A DNA stretch of 64,000 bases from Mycolicibacterium sediminis (lineage in GTDB: Bacteria; Actinomycetota; Actinomycetes; Mycobacteriales; Mycobacteriaceae), in contig NZ_AP022588.1 in assembly GCF_010731735.1 (NCBI RefSeq), positions 4,402,001 through 4,466,000 on the forward strand, given 5' to 3'. The position numbers and the translations under genes are program-made. The notes beneath the pieces were generated by a model. That model did no database searches. It saw only the letters and a program-made list of their open reading frames with translations, and was not told where the DNA came from. Positions 51,528 through 60,282 of this stretch are shown one piece after another (the first letter of the stretch is position 1; every line of letters begins with the position of its first letter).

Positions 51528-51980
51528 ATGATCGATTCAATGCCTACTGCCGACGTAGCCAACGCCGAGCGCTTCGAGCGCATCGGGGTGGTCGCCGACG
51601 CGCGTACCGCCGGGCGGATCCGCGACGAGTTCGCCGAGTGGCTGCGTCTGTTCTTCACCCTCGATCCGATCAGGTCCAGCGACCTGATCCTCGCCATCAA
51701 CGAGGCACTGGCCAACTGTGCCGAGTTCGCCTACGTGGGCGCCGATCACGTGGGAACCATGGACCTGCGCGCCTGGTATGACCCGTCACGGTCCACCATC
51801 GCCGTCGTGGTCGCCGACCGCGGGTCGTGGCGCAACCCCGACTCGCCCAGCCAACTGAGTCGCGGCCGCGGCATCCCGCTGATGGAGGCGCTGTCGGACA
51901 GTGCCTCGATCGAGGCGACCCAGACGGGCACCCACGTGCACCTGGAGTGGTCGAACGTGGCGCGCGTCCTGGCCGGCTGA
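51528..51980 (+). CDS. Anti-sigma factor serine kinase (HATPase_c_2, RsbW-like)
   Basis: 150 residues from ATG 51528 (ATG 51540 also possible). N-box ILAINEALANCAEFAY (N58, E59, N63), G1 box VADRGSW (D97) and G2 box SRGRGIPLMEAL are present, which is a complete GHKL nucleotide site. It should phosphorylate and release the STAS partner encoded next door and hold a sigma factor. No sigma factor gene is present in this window. Confidence 0.87.
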   Translation: MIDSMPTADVANAERFERIGVVADARTAGRIRDEFAEWLRLFFTLDPIRSSDLILAINEALANCAEFAYVGADHVGTMDLRAWYDPSRSTIAVVVADRGSWRNPDSPSQLSRGRGIPLMEALSDSASIEATQTGTHVHLEWSNVARVLAG

Positions 51981-51982
51981 CC

Positions 51983-53053
51983 TCAGCGCAGCAGGCCCCG
52001 CCCCGTCACCAGGGGCATGTCGAGCGTCGTCCGGATACCCGGCGCCGCTGCCACCACGTCCGGGATCGCGTTGACGATGCGGCCTGCCGCCGCGAGGATC
52101 GCGGCGTAGTTGTGATCACCGTTGCGGCTGGTGGGGCACACGTCCATGACGTAGGACGGTTCGCCGGTGATCTCCACGCGGTACGAGCCGCCCTCCTGGG
52201 CGGGCTGCGCCCAGTCGGGTCGCAGGTCGCCGCGCAGACGGGTGACGTGCTCCACCACGATGACGGGCTCGCCACCGACGAGACCCTCGATTTGGAACCG
52301 CAGCGCGGCCACCGTCCCCTTGGCGATCCGCCCGACCGCGACGTCGATGTCCTCGGGGGCCGGCTCCTGCTCCACCGAGTCCCGGATCTCGTCGAGTTCG
52401 ACGCCGAGACCCGCCGCCAACTGCCGGATGGCCGTACCCCAGGCGATGCTCAGCACGCCCGGCTGGAACAGGATCGGGAGGTCGCCGATCTGGTTGCCGA
52501 AGCCCATCACGTCGAACATGACCGTCGCGCCGTCGTAGGTGGCGTAGTCGGCGATCTCCATCGTGCGGATCTGACGGATGCTCTGGCAGGTACCCGCCAG
52601 CGCGAACGGGAGCAGGTCGGTCGCGAACCCGGGGTCCACACCGGTGACGAACACCGTCGAACCGCCTTCGCGCGCAGCGTCTTCCACGCGTCCGATGTAC
52701 TTGTCCGGCACCACGCCCCACGGGTACTGCAGCACGCCGGGCGCCGAGCCGACCACGTCGATGCCGGCGGACAGGAGGCGCCGGATGTCGGCCATCGCGT
52801 CCGGCAGCCGGGTGTCACCCATGGCGCAGTAGACGACGCAGTCCGGTGCCGACGCGATGACGGCGTCGAGGTCGCCCGTGGCGGCGATGCCGGTGTGGAC
52901 GTCGAGGCCGGCGAGATCGCCTGCGTCCCTGCCGACCTTGGCGTCGCTGGAGACCCACACACCGGTCAGGTCGAACCGCTGGTCCTCGACGAGCTGCCGC
53001 AGCGCGAGGCTGCCGCAGTTCCCCGTTCCGACGAGCGCGACGCGGATCGCCAT
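51983..53053 (-). CDS. Rossmann oxidoreductase of the DapB/diaminopentanoate-dehydrogenase type, KstR-boxed
   Basis: 356 residues from ATG 53053 with a GGGAGGAGG ribosome-binding site. N-terminal NAD(P) motif ALVGTGNCGSLALRQL (about 6-21), then CAMGDTRLPDAMADIR and VGSAPGVLQYPWGVVP in the middle; a DapB-like C-terminal half follows (MDVCPTSRNGDHNY). Related enzymes act on 2,4-diaminopentanoate or dihydrodipicolinate, but mycobacterial members are uncharacterised as far as I know. A KstR-type box lies 76 bp upstream, shared with the divergent SDR. Confidence 0.75.
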   Translation of the reverse strand: MAIRVALVGTGNCGSLALRQLVEDQRFDLTGVWVSSDAKVGRDAGDLAGLDVHTGIAATGDLDAVIASAPDCVVYCAMGDTRLPDAMADIRRLLSAGIDVVGSAPGVLQYPWGVVPDKYIGRVEDAAREGGSTVFVTGVDPGFATDLLPFALAGTCQSIRQIRTMEIADYATYDGATVMFDVMGFGNQIGDLPILFQPGVLSIAWGTAIRQLAAGLGVELDEIRDSVEQEPAPEDIDVAVGRIAKGTVAALRFQIEGLVGGEPVIVVEHVTRLRGDLRPDWAQPAQEGGSYRVEITGEPSYVMDVCPTSRNGDHNYAAILAAAGRIVNAIPDVVAAAPGIRTTLDMPLVTGRGLLR

Positions 53054-53128
53054 GCCGTTCCTCCTCCCGGCCGATGCTCCCGGCCTCGCGACGAATGCCC
53101 CCGCAGTATGCGTGCTGGACACCCGAAT

Positions 53129-53142
53129 TGGAACAGGTTCTA
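53129..53142. promoter_or_regulatory. KstR-type operator between the dehydrogenase and the 20-beta-HSD-like SDR
   Basis: TGGAACAGGTTCTA fits TNNAACNNGTTNNA. It is 33 bp upstream of the SDR ATG (53176) and 76 bp upstream of the minus-strand ATG (53053). Confidence 0.72.
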
Positions 53143-53175
53143 GTTCGATTCGGGCACGAGGTAGCCTGTCGCGTC

Positions 53176-53919
53176 ATGGGACGCGTGGACGGGAAAGTCG
53201 TACTGATCAGCGGCGGCGCCAGGGGCATGGGAGCCGCGCACGCCCGGGCGCTGGTCGCCGAGGGCGGCAAGGTGGTCATCGGCGACATCCTCGACGAGGA
53301 GGGCAAGGCACTCGCCGACGAGATCGGTGAGAGCGCCCGGTTCGTCCACCTCGACGTCACCGACGCCGAGCAGTGGGACGACGCCGTCGCGACCGCCGTC
53401 GACCAGTTCGGCTCGCTGTCGGTTCTGGTCAACAACGCCGCCATCGTCGCCCTGGGCCAGATCGGCAAGTTCGACATGACGAAGTGGCAGCAGGTCCTAG
53501 ACGTCAACCTCACCGGCACGTTCCTCGGCATGCAGGCGTCGGTGGGAGCGATGAAGGCGGCGGGTGGCGGCTCGATCATCAACGTGTCGTCCATCGAGGG
53601 CCTGCGCGGTGCGCCCATGGTGCACCCCTACGTCGCGACGAAGTGGGCGGTCCGCGGGCTGTCCAAGTCCGCGGCGATCGAGTTGGGCAAGTTCAACATT
53701 CGGGTCAACTCGCTGCATCCGGGCTTCATCCGGACCCCGATGACCAAGCACTTTCCGGACGACATGGTCACCGCACCGCTCGGCCGGCCCGGCCAGTCCG
53801 AGGAGGTGGCCACGTTCGTGGTGTTCCTCGCCAGCGACGAGTCGTCGTTCTCGACCGGCGCCGAATTCGTCGTCGACGGCGGCCTCGTCACCGACGTGCC
53901 GCACAAGGACCTCTTCTAG
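53176..53919 (+). CDS. 3-alpha/20-beta-hydroxysteroid dehydrogenase-like SDR (FabG3/Rv2002 type)
   Basis: 247 residues. Nucleotide motif GGARGMGAAHA (13-23), structural N111, and the active-site tetrad completed by S139, Y152 and K156 (SSIEG, YVATK). It follows recalled M. tuberculosis FabG3 (Rv2002) closely from GKVVLISGGARGMG through SDESSFSTGAEFVVDGG. FabG3 reduces 20-keto steroids. The KstR-type box 33 bp upstream supports a steroid role; genuine fatty-acid reductase activity is less likely. Confidence 0.92.
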   Translation: MGRVDGKVVLISGGARGMGAAHARALVAEGGKVVIGDILDEEGKALADEIGESARFVHLDVTDAEQWDDAVATAVDQFGSLSVLVNNAAIVALGQIGKFDMTKWQQVLDVNLTGTFLGMQASVGAMKAAGGGSIINVSSIEGLRGAPMVHPYVATKWAVRGLSKSAAIELGKFNIRVNSLHPGFIRTPMTKHFPDDMVTAPLGRPGQSEEVATFVVFLASDESSFSTGAEFVVDGGLVTDVPHKDLF

Positions 53920-53922
53920 CGG

Positions 53923-54762
53923 CTAGTGCGCCGCACCCACCCGCGTGATGGCGTCGGCCACCGCGTGCGGCGCATCGAGGGCGACGAACGTCCGCGCGCC
54001 GGGTACCTCGACGAGCGTGGCGTCGGGGAACAGTGCGGCCAGTCGTCGGCCCAGCTCCGGGGTGAAGCAGCGATCGGCCTGGCCCCACACCAGCGTGACG
54101 GGCTTGCCGAACCGGTGCAGCCGCGTCGCGACGTCGGTGAGATCCGTCGAGCCGACGCCACGCAACAGGGTGGCCAGGTTGCGTGCGATGCGTGGGTCGT
54201 CGACGCACGGCCGCACCCAGGACGCGGTGAGCTCGTCGTCGCGTCGCAGCAGCAGGCCGTAGCCGAGCGGTGAATTGCGCAGTGCGGGGACCCGCATCAG
54301 CCCGGCGAGTGCCTTGATGCTGCGCGGCCCGCGCATCGTGGCGAAGACGGCGTTGAAGGGGAACGGCGGGAACTTCTCGAAGGCGTCGCAGTTGGTGAAG
54401 ACGACCCGGCCGACGCGGTCGGGGTGGGCGTCGACGAGCAACTGGCAGAGCCCGCCGCCCGTGTCGTTGCCGACCAGCGTGACGTCGTCCAGGTCGAGCC
54501 CGACCAGGAACGCGTGGACCAGCTCGGCGACCGAGTCGGGGCTCTCCACGACGTGGTCGTCGACCGGCAGGACGTGCGAACCGAGCGGCAGGTCCGGCAG
54601 GTAACAGCGAAAGCCGTTGCGTGCCAGTTCTTCCGCCACGGTCGTCCACAGCCGGTGGTCGACCAGTATTCCGTGCACGAACACCACCGGCGGGTGGGGC
54701 GACTCGTCCGGACCGACGATCGAATAGCGGATCGTCGCGCCCGGCACCGTGATCTCCGGCAT
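53923..54762 (-). CDS. Alpha/beta hydrolase with an Asp nucleophile (dehalogenase/epoxide-hydrolase-like)
   Basis: 279 residues. The oxyanion HG motif is FVHGILVDHRLW (about 28-39), the nucleophile elbow is VGNDTGGGL with Asp in place of the usual Ser, the acid is in VWGQADRCF and the catalytic His in DAPHAVADA. Asp at the elbow is the mark of haloalkane dehalogenases and epoxide hydrolases rather than esterases. It is divergent from a TetR gene and converges on the SDR gene. Confidence 0.83.
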   Translation of the reverse strand: MPEITVPGATIRYSIVGPDESPHPPVVFVHGILVDHRLWTTVAEELARNGFRCYLPDLPLGSHVLPVDDHVVESPDSVAELVHAFLVGLDLDDVTLVGNDTGGGLCQLLVDAHPDRVGRVVFTNCDAFEKFPPFPFNAVFATMRGPRSIKALAGLMRVPALRNSPLGYGLLLRRDDELTASWVRPCVDDPRIARNLATLLRGVGSTDLTDVATRLHRFGKPVTLVWGQADRCFTPELGRRLAALFPDATLVEVPGARTFVALDAPHAVADAITRVGAAH

Positions 54763-54797
54763 CTCCGCTACCCTTCTCCCACACTTGCGAACACTTC

Positions 54798-54829
54798 GTA
54801 TGAAAGTTACGTGCAGACTGTATGAAAGT
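54798..54829. promoter_or_regulatory. Direct repeat GTATGAAAGT, possible TetR site
   Basis: GTATGAAAGT occurs at 54798-54807 and again at 54820-54829, a 22-bp period, that is two helical turns. The second copy contains the tetR ATG. It could be a TetR binding site between the divergent hydrolase and tetR genes. Confidence 0.35.
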
Positions 54830-55457
54830 CAACGACGACGTGAACGCGTCCACCCGGCGCACCCAGGCCGAGCGCACCGCCGCCACCCGGGCACGGCTGC
54901 TCGAGGCCGGCCGAACGCTGTTCGCCGACGAAGGTTTCGCCGCGGTGTCCACCCAGGCGATCGTCGACTCCGCCGGCGTGACCCGCGGTGCGCTGTACCA
55001 CCAATTCGGCGATAAGGCAGGACTTTTCGCCGAGGTGTACGAGGACGTCGAACGGGATCTGGTCACCGCCATCACCGCCCGCATCGTCGAGGAGGTGCCG
55101 ACCGATCAACTCGAGGCCATGCGGGTCGGCGCACGGCTGTTCCTCCAGGAGTGCTCGTCGCCGAGGGTGCAGCGCATCGTGCTCATCGACGCTCCGTCCG
55201 TCCTCGGATGGCAACGGTGGCGCGAGGTCGGCATGCGCTACGGCCTCGGTGTGATCGAGGCGATGCTCGCGCAGGCGATGACCGACGGCGTCATCCCCGA
55301 CCAGCCGCTGCGGCCCACCGCGCACGTGCTGCTCGGCGCGCTCGACGAGGCAGCCCTGTTCGTGGCGCGCGCCGACGACCCGGGGGAGGCGCTGCGGCAG
55401 ATGTACGTGGTCTGCGACCGTCTGATCAGCGGTATCGCGGGTAGCCCGCGCCGCTAG
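54822..55457 (+). CDS. TetR family regulator, divergent from the alpha/beta hydrolase
   Basis: 211 residues. HTH at about 42-64 (VSTQAIVDSAGVTRGALYHQF) followed by the TetR GDKAGLFAEVYEDVERDL helix. The C-terminal domain belongs to the AcrR/TetR_C group by LIDAPSVLGWQRWRE. It presumably regulates the hydrolase and itself. Its GTATGAAAGT repeat lies over the start codon. Confidence 0.9.
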   Translation: MKVNDDVNASTRRTQAERTAATRARLLEAGRTLFADEGFAAVSTQAIVDSAGVTRGALYHQFGDKAGLFAEVYEDVERDLVTAITARIVEEVPTDQLEAMRVGARLFLQECSSPRVQRIVLIDAPSVLGWQRWREVGMRYGLGVIEAMLAQAMTDGVIPDQPLRPTAHVLLGALDEAALFVARADDPGEALRQMYVVCDRLISGIAGSPRR

Positions 55458-55548
55458 CCCACCGCACGGGCAGAATGGGCGCGACGTCGCGCACCTCGCG
55501 ATCGACCCGTGCATTCGAACGAAGGGGAGCCGCGCCATCGCGACCGAG

Positions 55549-58320
55549 ATGCGCCGGACGGCCGTCCTTGGGCTCGTCATCTCGGTGGTGGTGCTGCTGC
55601 TCGGCGCGGGCGACCTGCCGCGCTTCGCCCAACCCGAGCCGCCCGCGACGCAGACCGAACTCTCCGACGGCTGGCAACTGGCATCCGCCCGCGACGTGGG
55701 CGACGACGGGGCCGCGATGTCGCGTGCGGACTACCGGCCCGCCGGATGGCACGGCGTGCCCGACATGCCGGCCACGGTGCTGCAGGCCCTCGAGGACGAC
55801 GGCACCTATCCGAACCTGTACTACGGGAAGAACCTGCTCGAGGACGTGCCGCAGGATCTCTGGCGGCAGGACTGGTGGTACCGAACGACATTCGAGGCAC
55901 CCGCGGGGCACACCGACTACCGACTCGAGTTCCCCGGAATCAACTACCGGGCCCAGATCTGGCTCAACGGCTCGCTGGTGGCCGACGACGACGAGATCGT
56001 GGGCATGTACGTCGACCACGACGTCGACGTCTCGCGCTGGATCCAGCCGGGCCGGGCCAACACGCTCGCGGTCAAGGTCACCCCCGAGCGCGCGCTACAG
56101 GACGTCGACGGCGTCGAACTCGCCGACAGCTGGTTCGACTGGATCAACTGGAACTACCTCGGATACCAGGGCCCGAACAAGAATCCGGGCAACGGCAACT
56201 CGTTCGTCGCCGACCGCAATGCCGGCATCTGGAAGCCCGTGTACCTCAGGTCGTCCGGCACGGTCGCCATCGGCCCCGCGACCGTCACCACCGACCTGCC
56301 CCTGCCCGCCACCGACAGCGCGCGGCTCACGATCTACGCCACCCTGTCGAACGCGTCGTCCGAGCGGTCGCGCGGCGTGCTCAGAGCCACCATCGAGCGG
56401 CCCGGCACCCCACCGATCACCGTCGAGCGCCCGGTCAGCCTGGGCCCGCGGGAGACCGTCGAGGCCCAGTTCAGCCCGGACGACTTCGCGGCGCTGACCC
56501 TGGATCGGCCCACACTGTGGTGGCCGTACACGATGGGCGACCCCGCGCTGTACGACCTGCGCCTCGAGTTCGTCCAGTTCGGGAAGGCGGTGGACACGAC
56601 GTCGCAGCGGTTCGGCGTGCGGGAGGTCGAACAGTTCCGCGACGACGACGAAAAGTTCCCCGAACTCGGTCTGGGCGGCAGCTTCTACCTCAGGGTCAAC
56701 GGGCGCGACTTCCTGGTCCGCGGAGCCACCTACACCCCCGACCTGCTCTACGACTACGACCCCGACCGCGAGGACGCCGTCCTCGGCTACACCCGCGACC
56801 TCGGGCTGAACATGCTGCGCCTGGAGTCGAAGATCCCGACCGCGCGCTTCGCGGAGCGGGCCGACGAACTGGGCATCCCGCTGATGGTCGGCTGGATGTG
56901 TTGCAACCAGTGGGAGAAGTGGCCGCAGTGGGACGCCGAGGACAATCGTGTCGCGCGGGCGAGCCTGCGGTCACAGGTCACCATGCTGCGATCGCACCCG
57001 TCGGCGTTCGTCTGGGCCAATGCGAGCGATGGGCGGCCACCCGCGCCCGTCGCCGACGCCTACCACGCCATCCTCCGAGACCTGCACTGGCAGAACGCCG
57101 TCGTCGACAGCGTGTCCTCCTACACCGTCGACGCCACCGGTCGCCGACTGTGGGACGGCATCCAGATGGCGGGCCCCTACACGTGGCGGCCGCCGACGTA
57201 CTGGTTCAGCGGCGAGTACCGCGCCGCACGCGGCGCCTCCGCCGAACAGGGCGACAACGAGCACATCCCGCCCTTCGCGAGCCTGAAGCGCTTCATCCCG
57301 CCGGACAAGCTGTGGCCCATCAACGACGACTGGTACTTCCACGCCGGCTCCAACCCCGACAATGCCGCGTTGCGCAGCATCCAGCGCGCCGTCAACCGCC
57401 GGTACGGCCCGTCCAGCAGTGCCGAGCAGTTCACCGCGAAGGCCCAACTCGCGCACTACGAGTCGACGCGTGCCCAGTTCGAGTCGTTCGCCGCGCTCGG
57501 CTGGGCCGGGCACAAGATGACGCTCTACTGGATGCTCAACAACCACTGGCCGTCCTTCTTCGGCAACGTCTTCGACTACTACCTGCGACCCGGCGGCGCC
57601 TACTTCGGCGCGAAGAAGGGCCTGCGGCCGCTGACGGTGACGTTCGACTCCTATGCCACCGGCAATCACGACCGCGCCGTGGTGACCGCCGTCAACCAGA
57701 CCCCGCGCGACGAATCGGACCTGCGGGTCCGGGTCCGGGTGTACGACACCGCGGGCCGGGTCCGCGACGACAGGACCAGCGGGCCGCTGACGGTGCCGTC
57801 CGGCGGTGCGGTGACCGCATTGAACCTGCCGCGGGTGGCCCGTGACTCGCCGGTGTCCTTCGTGCGTGCCGAGCTCCTCGACCGCGACGGGCGCGTGATC
57901 ACCGAGAACGTGTACTGGCAGTCCCGGCAGAACGACGACGTCGGCGATCCCGATCGTGACTTCGCCTTCGTGCTCAACCAGTCGAACTGGGCGGACATGA
58001 CGGCGCTGAACTCGCTCCCGCCCGCGCCGCTGACGGTCTCGGCGAGCAGCGAGGTCGACGGTGACGGGCGCGACGGCATCGCGGTCCGACTGACCAACCC
58101 CTCCAGCCGGATCGCGTTCTTCGCGCGGGTGGAGGTGACCCCCACCCGGGACGGCGACGAGATACTCCCGATCACCTACGACGACAACTACGTGACCGTG
58201 TTCCCGGGCGAGACGGTCGTGGTGCACGCGACGGTCCCCGATACGACGGCCACGGCCACCTGGGCGCGGGTCACGCCGTACGACGCCGACGCGATCGGCG
58301 TCCCGATCGAACCGCGCTGA
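55549..58320 (+). CDS. Secreted/anchored GH2 glycoside hydrolase (exo-beta-glucosaminidase or mannosidase-like)
   Basis: 923 residues from ATG 55549. One N-terminal membrane helix (about 5-22), then a GH2 sugar-binding jelly roll (about 35-230; GINYRAQIWLNGSLV), an immunoglobulin-like domain (about 235-345; WWPYTMGDPALYDLRL), a TIM barrel (about 355-640) and two C-terminal beta domains. LRVNGRDFLVRGATYTPDLL is the typical GH2 barrel entry. Glu566 in GASAEQGDNE lies where exo-glucosaminidases keep the nucleophile; the acid/base is not clear (NASDGRPP at about 491-498). A GGGGAG ribosome site is 7 nt before an ATC four codons upstream, so translation might begin there. Confidence 0.8.
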   Translation: MRRTAVLGLVISVVVLLLGAGDLPRFAQPEPPATQTELSDGWQLASARDVGDDGAAMSRADYRPAGWHGVPDMPATVLQALEDDGTYPNLYYGKNLLEDVPQDLWRQDWWYRTTFEAPAGHTDYRLEFPGINYRAQIWLNGSLVADDDEIVGMYVDHDVDVSRWIQPGRANTLAVKVTPERALQDVDGVELADSWFDWINWNYLGYQGPNKNPGNGNSFVADRNAGIWKPVYLRSSGTVAIGPATVTTDLPLPATDSARLTIYATLSNASSERSRGVLRATIERPGTPPITVERPVSLGPRETVEAQFSPDDFAALTLDRPTLWWPYTMGDPALYDLRLEFVQFGKAVDTTSQRFGVREVEQFRDDDEKFPELGLGGSFYLRVNGRDFLVRGATYTPDLLYDYDPDREDAVLGYTRDLGLNMLRLESKIPTARFAERADELGIPLMVGWMCCNQWEKWPQWDAEDNRVARASLRSQVTMLRSHPSAFVWANASDGRPPAPVADAYHAILRDLHWQNAVVDSVSSYTVDATGRRLWDGIQMAGPYTWRPPTYWFSGEYRAARGASAEQGDNEHIPPFASLKRFIPPDKLWPINDDWYFHAGSNPDNAALRSIQRAVNRRYGPSSSAEQFTAKAQLAHYESTRAQFESFAALGWAGHKMTLYWMLNNHWPSFFGNVFDYYLRPGGAYFGAKKGLRPLTVTFDSYATGNHDRAVVTAVNQTPRDESDLRVRVRVYDTAGRVRDDRTSGPLTVPSGGAVTALNLPRVARDSPVSFVRAELLDRDGRVITENVYWQSRQNDDVGDPDRDFAFVLNQSNWADMTALNSLPPAPLTVSASSEVDGDGRDGIAVRLTNPSSRIAFFARVEVTPTRDGDEILPITYDDNYVTVFPGETVVVHATVPDTTATATWARVTPYDADAIGVPIEPR

Positions 58321-58335
58321 CCCTCGGCGTTACGA

Positions 58336-58370
58336 GCCCCGACGGTCGGGGTACGCGCCCCCGTCGGGGC
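58336..58370 (+). terminator. Hairpin terminator after the GH2 gene
   Basis: GCCCCGACGG (58336-58345) and CCGTCGGGGC (58361-58370) pair perfectly over 10 bp, 15 bp after the stop codon. An internal CCCCGA/TCGGGG pair gives an alternative tighter hairpin. Confidence 0.75.
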
Positions 58371-58406
58371 ACGCCTGCCCCGCGTCGACGGAAGGGAGAT
58401 CGCACG

Positions 58407-58601
58407 ATGTCCAGCATGGAGCCATCGCAGGAGGCCGATCCGGCCGACGTCGCCGAACAGGCCCGCGAGACCGCCGAACGGCCCGACGGCGGCGTCACGG
58501 CCGTCGACGAGCCGGCGCTGGAGTCGGATCCCGCGGACTACGTCGAGCAGCACCAATCGATCGTGGGCGACGAGGACGACGACGACCGGCGTCGTTACTG
58601 A
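58407..58601 (+). CDS. Small acidic actinobacterial protein
   Basis: 64 residues with GGAAGGGAG 8 bp before ATG. It is strongly acidic and disordered, with a repeated AD-type motif (EADPADVAEQARE and ESDPADYVEQHQSIV), a short duplication. The paired PAD(V/Y)VEQ units resemble small actinobacterial proteins of unknown role. It converges on and overlaps by 7 bp the DUF gene on the minus strand. Confidence 0.72.
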   Translation: MSSMEPSQEADPADVAEQARETAERPDGGVTAVDEPALESDPADYVEQHQSIVGDEDDDDRRRY

Positions 58602-58864
58602 GGCGCGCCGGGCTCGTGTCCCGCCTGCTCGGACTCCCACTTCGACTCGAGCGCGCGGGTGACGACCGCGTCGGCGGCGAACTCGACGTCGAAGGTCTCG
58701 CCGTCGTCGTCCTCGAAGGTGAACAGCACGGCGGCGGCGCCGCCGGACGTGGTGTCATCGCGGTGCACGACCTTGTACGGGCGCGGGCCGTCGCCCCGGT
58801 CGACGTCGACGAGGTCGCCGGGTGCGACGTCGGCGGCGCGGTCTTCGCTGGATGTGGAGGCCAT
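58595..58864 (-). CDS. Small conserved protein, SH3-like fold suggested
   Basis: 89 residues. The middle reads PGDLVDVDRGDGPRPYKVVH then AAVLFTFEDDDGETFDVEF, a small beta-rich unit like DUF1918 or similar SH3-type domains that begin with GDxV and end with a short helix. The start is ATG 58864. It converges with the acidic protein. Function unknown. Confidence 0.65.
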   Translation of the reverse strand: MASTSSEDRAADVAPGDLVDVDRGDGPRPYKVVHRDDTTSGGAAAVLFTFEDDDGETFDVEFAADAVVTRALESKWESEQAGHEPGAPQ

Positions 58865-58990
58865 GCGACCACGGTAGCCGCAACGCCGAGCACCCCGGAC
58901 GGGCCCGACGAACCCGTCGTGCGGCCGGCGGGCGGCGCGTCCGCGACCACCGCCGCTCGCGAGGGTGGCCTTGGTCGTAGTGTCAGTTCC

Positions 58991-60277
58991 GTGAGTGTTC
59001 GCGCGGGAATCGTCGTCACCGGTACCGAGGTCCTGACCGGGCGGGTTCGGGACCTCAACGGACCGTGGCTCGCCGACAGGTTGCTCGAGTTCGGCGTCGA
59101 GCTGGCCCACATCACGATCTGCGGCGACCGTCCCGCCGACATCCTGGCGCAGCTGAGGTTCCTGGCGGCCGAGGGCGTGGACCTGATCGTGACCAGCGGT
59201 GGCCTCGGCCCCACCGCCGACGACGTGACCGTGGCGACCGTCGCGGAGTTCTGCGGCCGCGAACTCCTGCTCGACCCCGAACTCGAGGAGCGCATCGCCG
59301 ACATCCTGCGGCGGATGATTCAACGCCGGACCACGAGTTCGACCGCCGTCGACTTCGAGGCCGTCCTGGCCGCCAACCGCAAGCAGGCCATGGTGCCCGT
59401 GGGCGCCGAGATCCTCGAGCCGGTCGGTACCGCACCCGGCGTCGTCGTTCCCGGTACGCCGACGGTCGTGGTGCTGCCCGGGCCGCCGCGGGAACTGCAG
59501 CCGATGTGGGCGCGCGCGGTGGCCACGGCGGCGGTCCAGCAGGCGACCGCCGGACGCACCACGTACCGCCAGGAGACCATCCGGATGTTCGGTCTGCCCG
59601 AGTCGGGTCTCGCCGAGACGCTGCGCATCGGGGAGCAGAGCATCGCCGGCTTCGAGCGGATGGAGATCACGACGTGCCTGCGGCGCGGTGAACTCGAGAT
59701 CGTCACGCGCTACGAACCGGACGACGTCGACGTCTACGCCGGCCTCGTGGGGCTGCTGCGCGACCACCACGCCCGGGAGATGTTCTCCACCGACGGTGCC
59801 CTGATCGACGACCAGGTGGCGGCCCTGCTCAGCGGCCGGACGATCGCGACGGCCGAATCCTGCACGGCGGGAATGATCGCCGCGCGACTGACCGACCGCG
59901 CCGGGTCGTCGGCGTACGTTGCCGGCGGTGTGGTGTCCTACTCCAACGAGGCAAAGTCCGACCTGCTCGGCGTGGACGCCGCGCTGATCGCCGAGCACGG
60001 CGCGGTGTCCGAGCCCGTCGCCGAGGCGATGGCCGCCGGCGCGCTGCGGCGCTTCGGCGCTGACACGGCGATCGCCACCACCGGCATCGCCGGCCCGGGC
60101 GGCGGAAGTGCCGAGAAGCCGGTCGGCACCGTGTGTTTCAGCGTCGCACTTGGCGACGGGACCACGACCACACGAACCCTGCTGCTCCCCGGCAGCCGCT
60201 CCGACGTGAGGGAGCGGTCCACCACCGTGGCGATGCACATGCTGGCTCGCGCGTTGAGCGGCGGAGACGGAGACTGA
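58991..60277 (+). CDS. cinA: CinA: molybdopterin-binding/nicotinamide-nucleotide amidase bifunctional protein
   Basis: 428 residues from GTG 58991. The N-terminal COG1058 domain shows GTEVLTGRVRDLNGPWLADRL and TSGGLGPTADDVT, and the C-terminal NMN deamidase domain shows AESCTAGMIAARLTDRAGSS and TGIAGPGGGSAEKPVGTVCF. It removes ammonia from nicotinamide mononucleotide and may act in NAD repair. Domain order and length are standard (compare M. tuberculosis Rv1901). The next gene begins 5 bp after its stop. Confidence 0.95.
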   Translation: MSVRAGIVVTGTEVLTGRVRDLNGPWLADRLLEFGVELAHITICGDRPADILAQLRFLAAEGVDLIVTSGGLGPTADDVTVATVAEFCGRELLLDPELEERIADILRRMIQRRTTSSTAVDFEAVLAANRKQAMVPVGAEILEPVGTAPGVVVPGTPTVVVLPGPPRELQPMWARAVATAAVQQATAGRTTYRQETIRMFGLPESGLAETLRIGEQSIAGFERMEITTCLRRGELEIVTRYEPDDVDVYAGLVGLLRDHHAREMFSTDGALIDDQVAALLSGRTIATAESCTAGMIAARLTDRAGSSAYVAGGVVSYSNEAKSDLLGVDAALIAEHGAVSEPVAEAMAAGALRRFGADTAIATTGIAGPGGGSAEKPVGTVCFSVALGDGTTTTRTLLLPGSRSDVRERSTTVAMHMLARALSGGDGD

Positions 60278-60282
60278 CCGCG

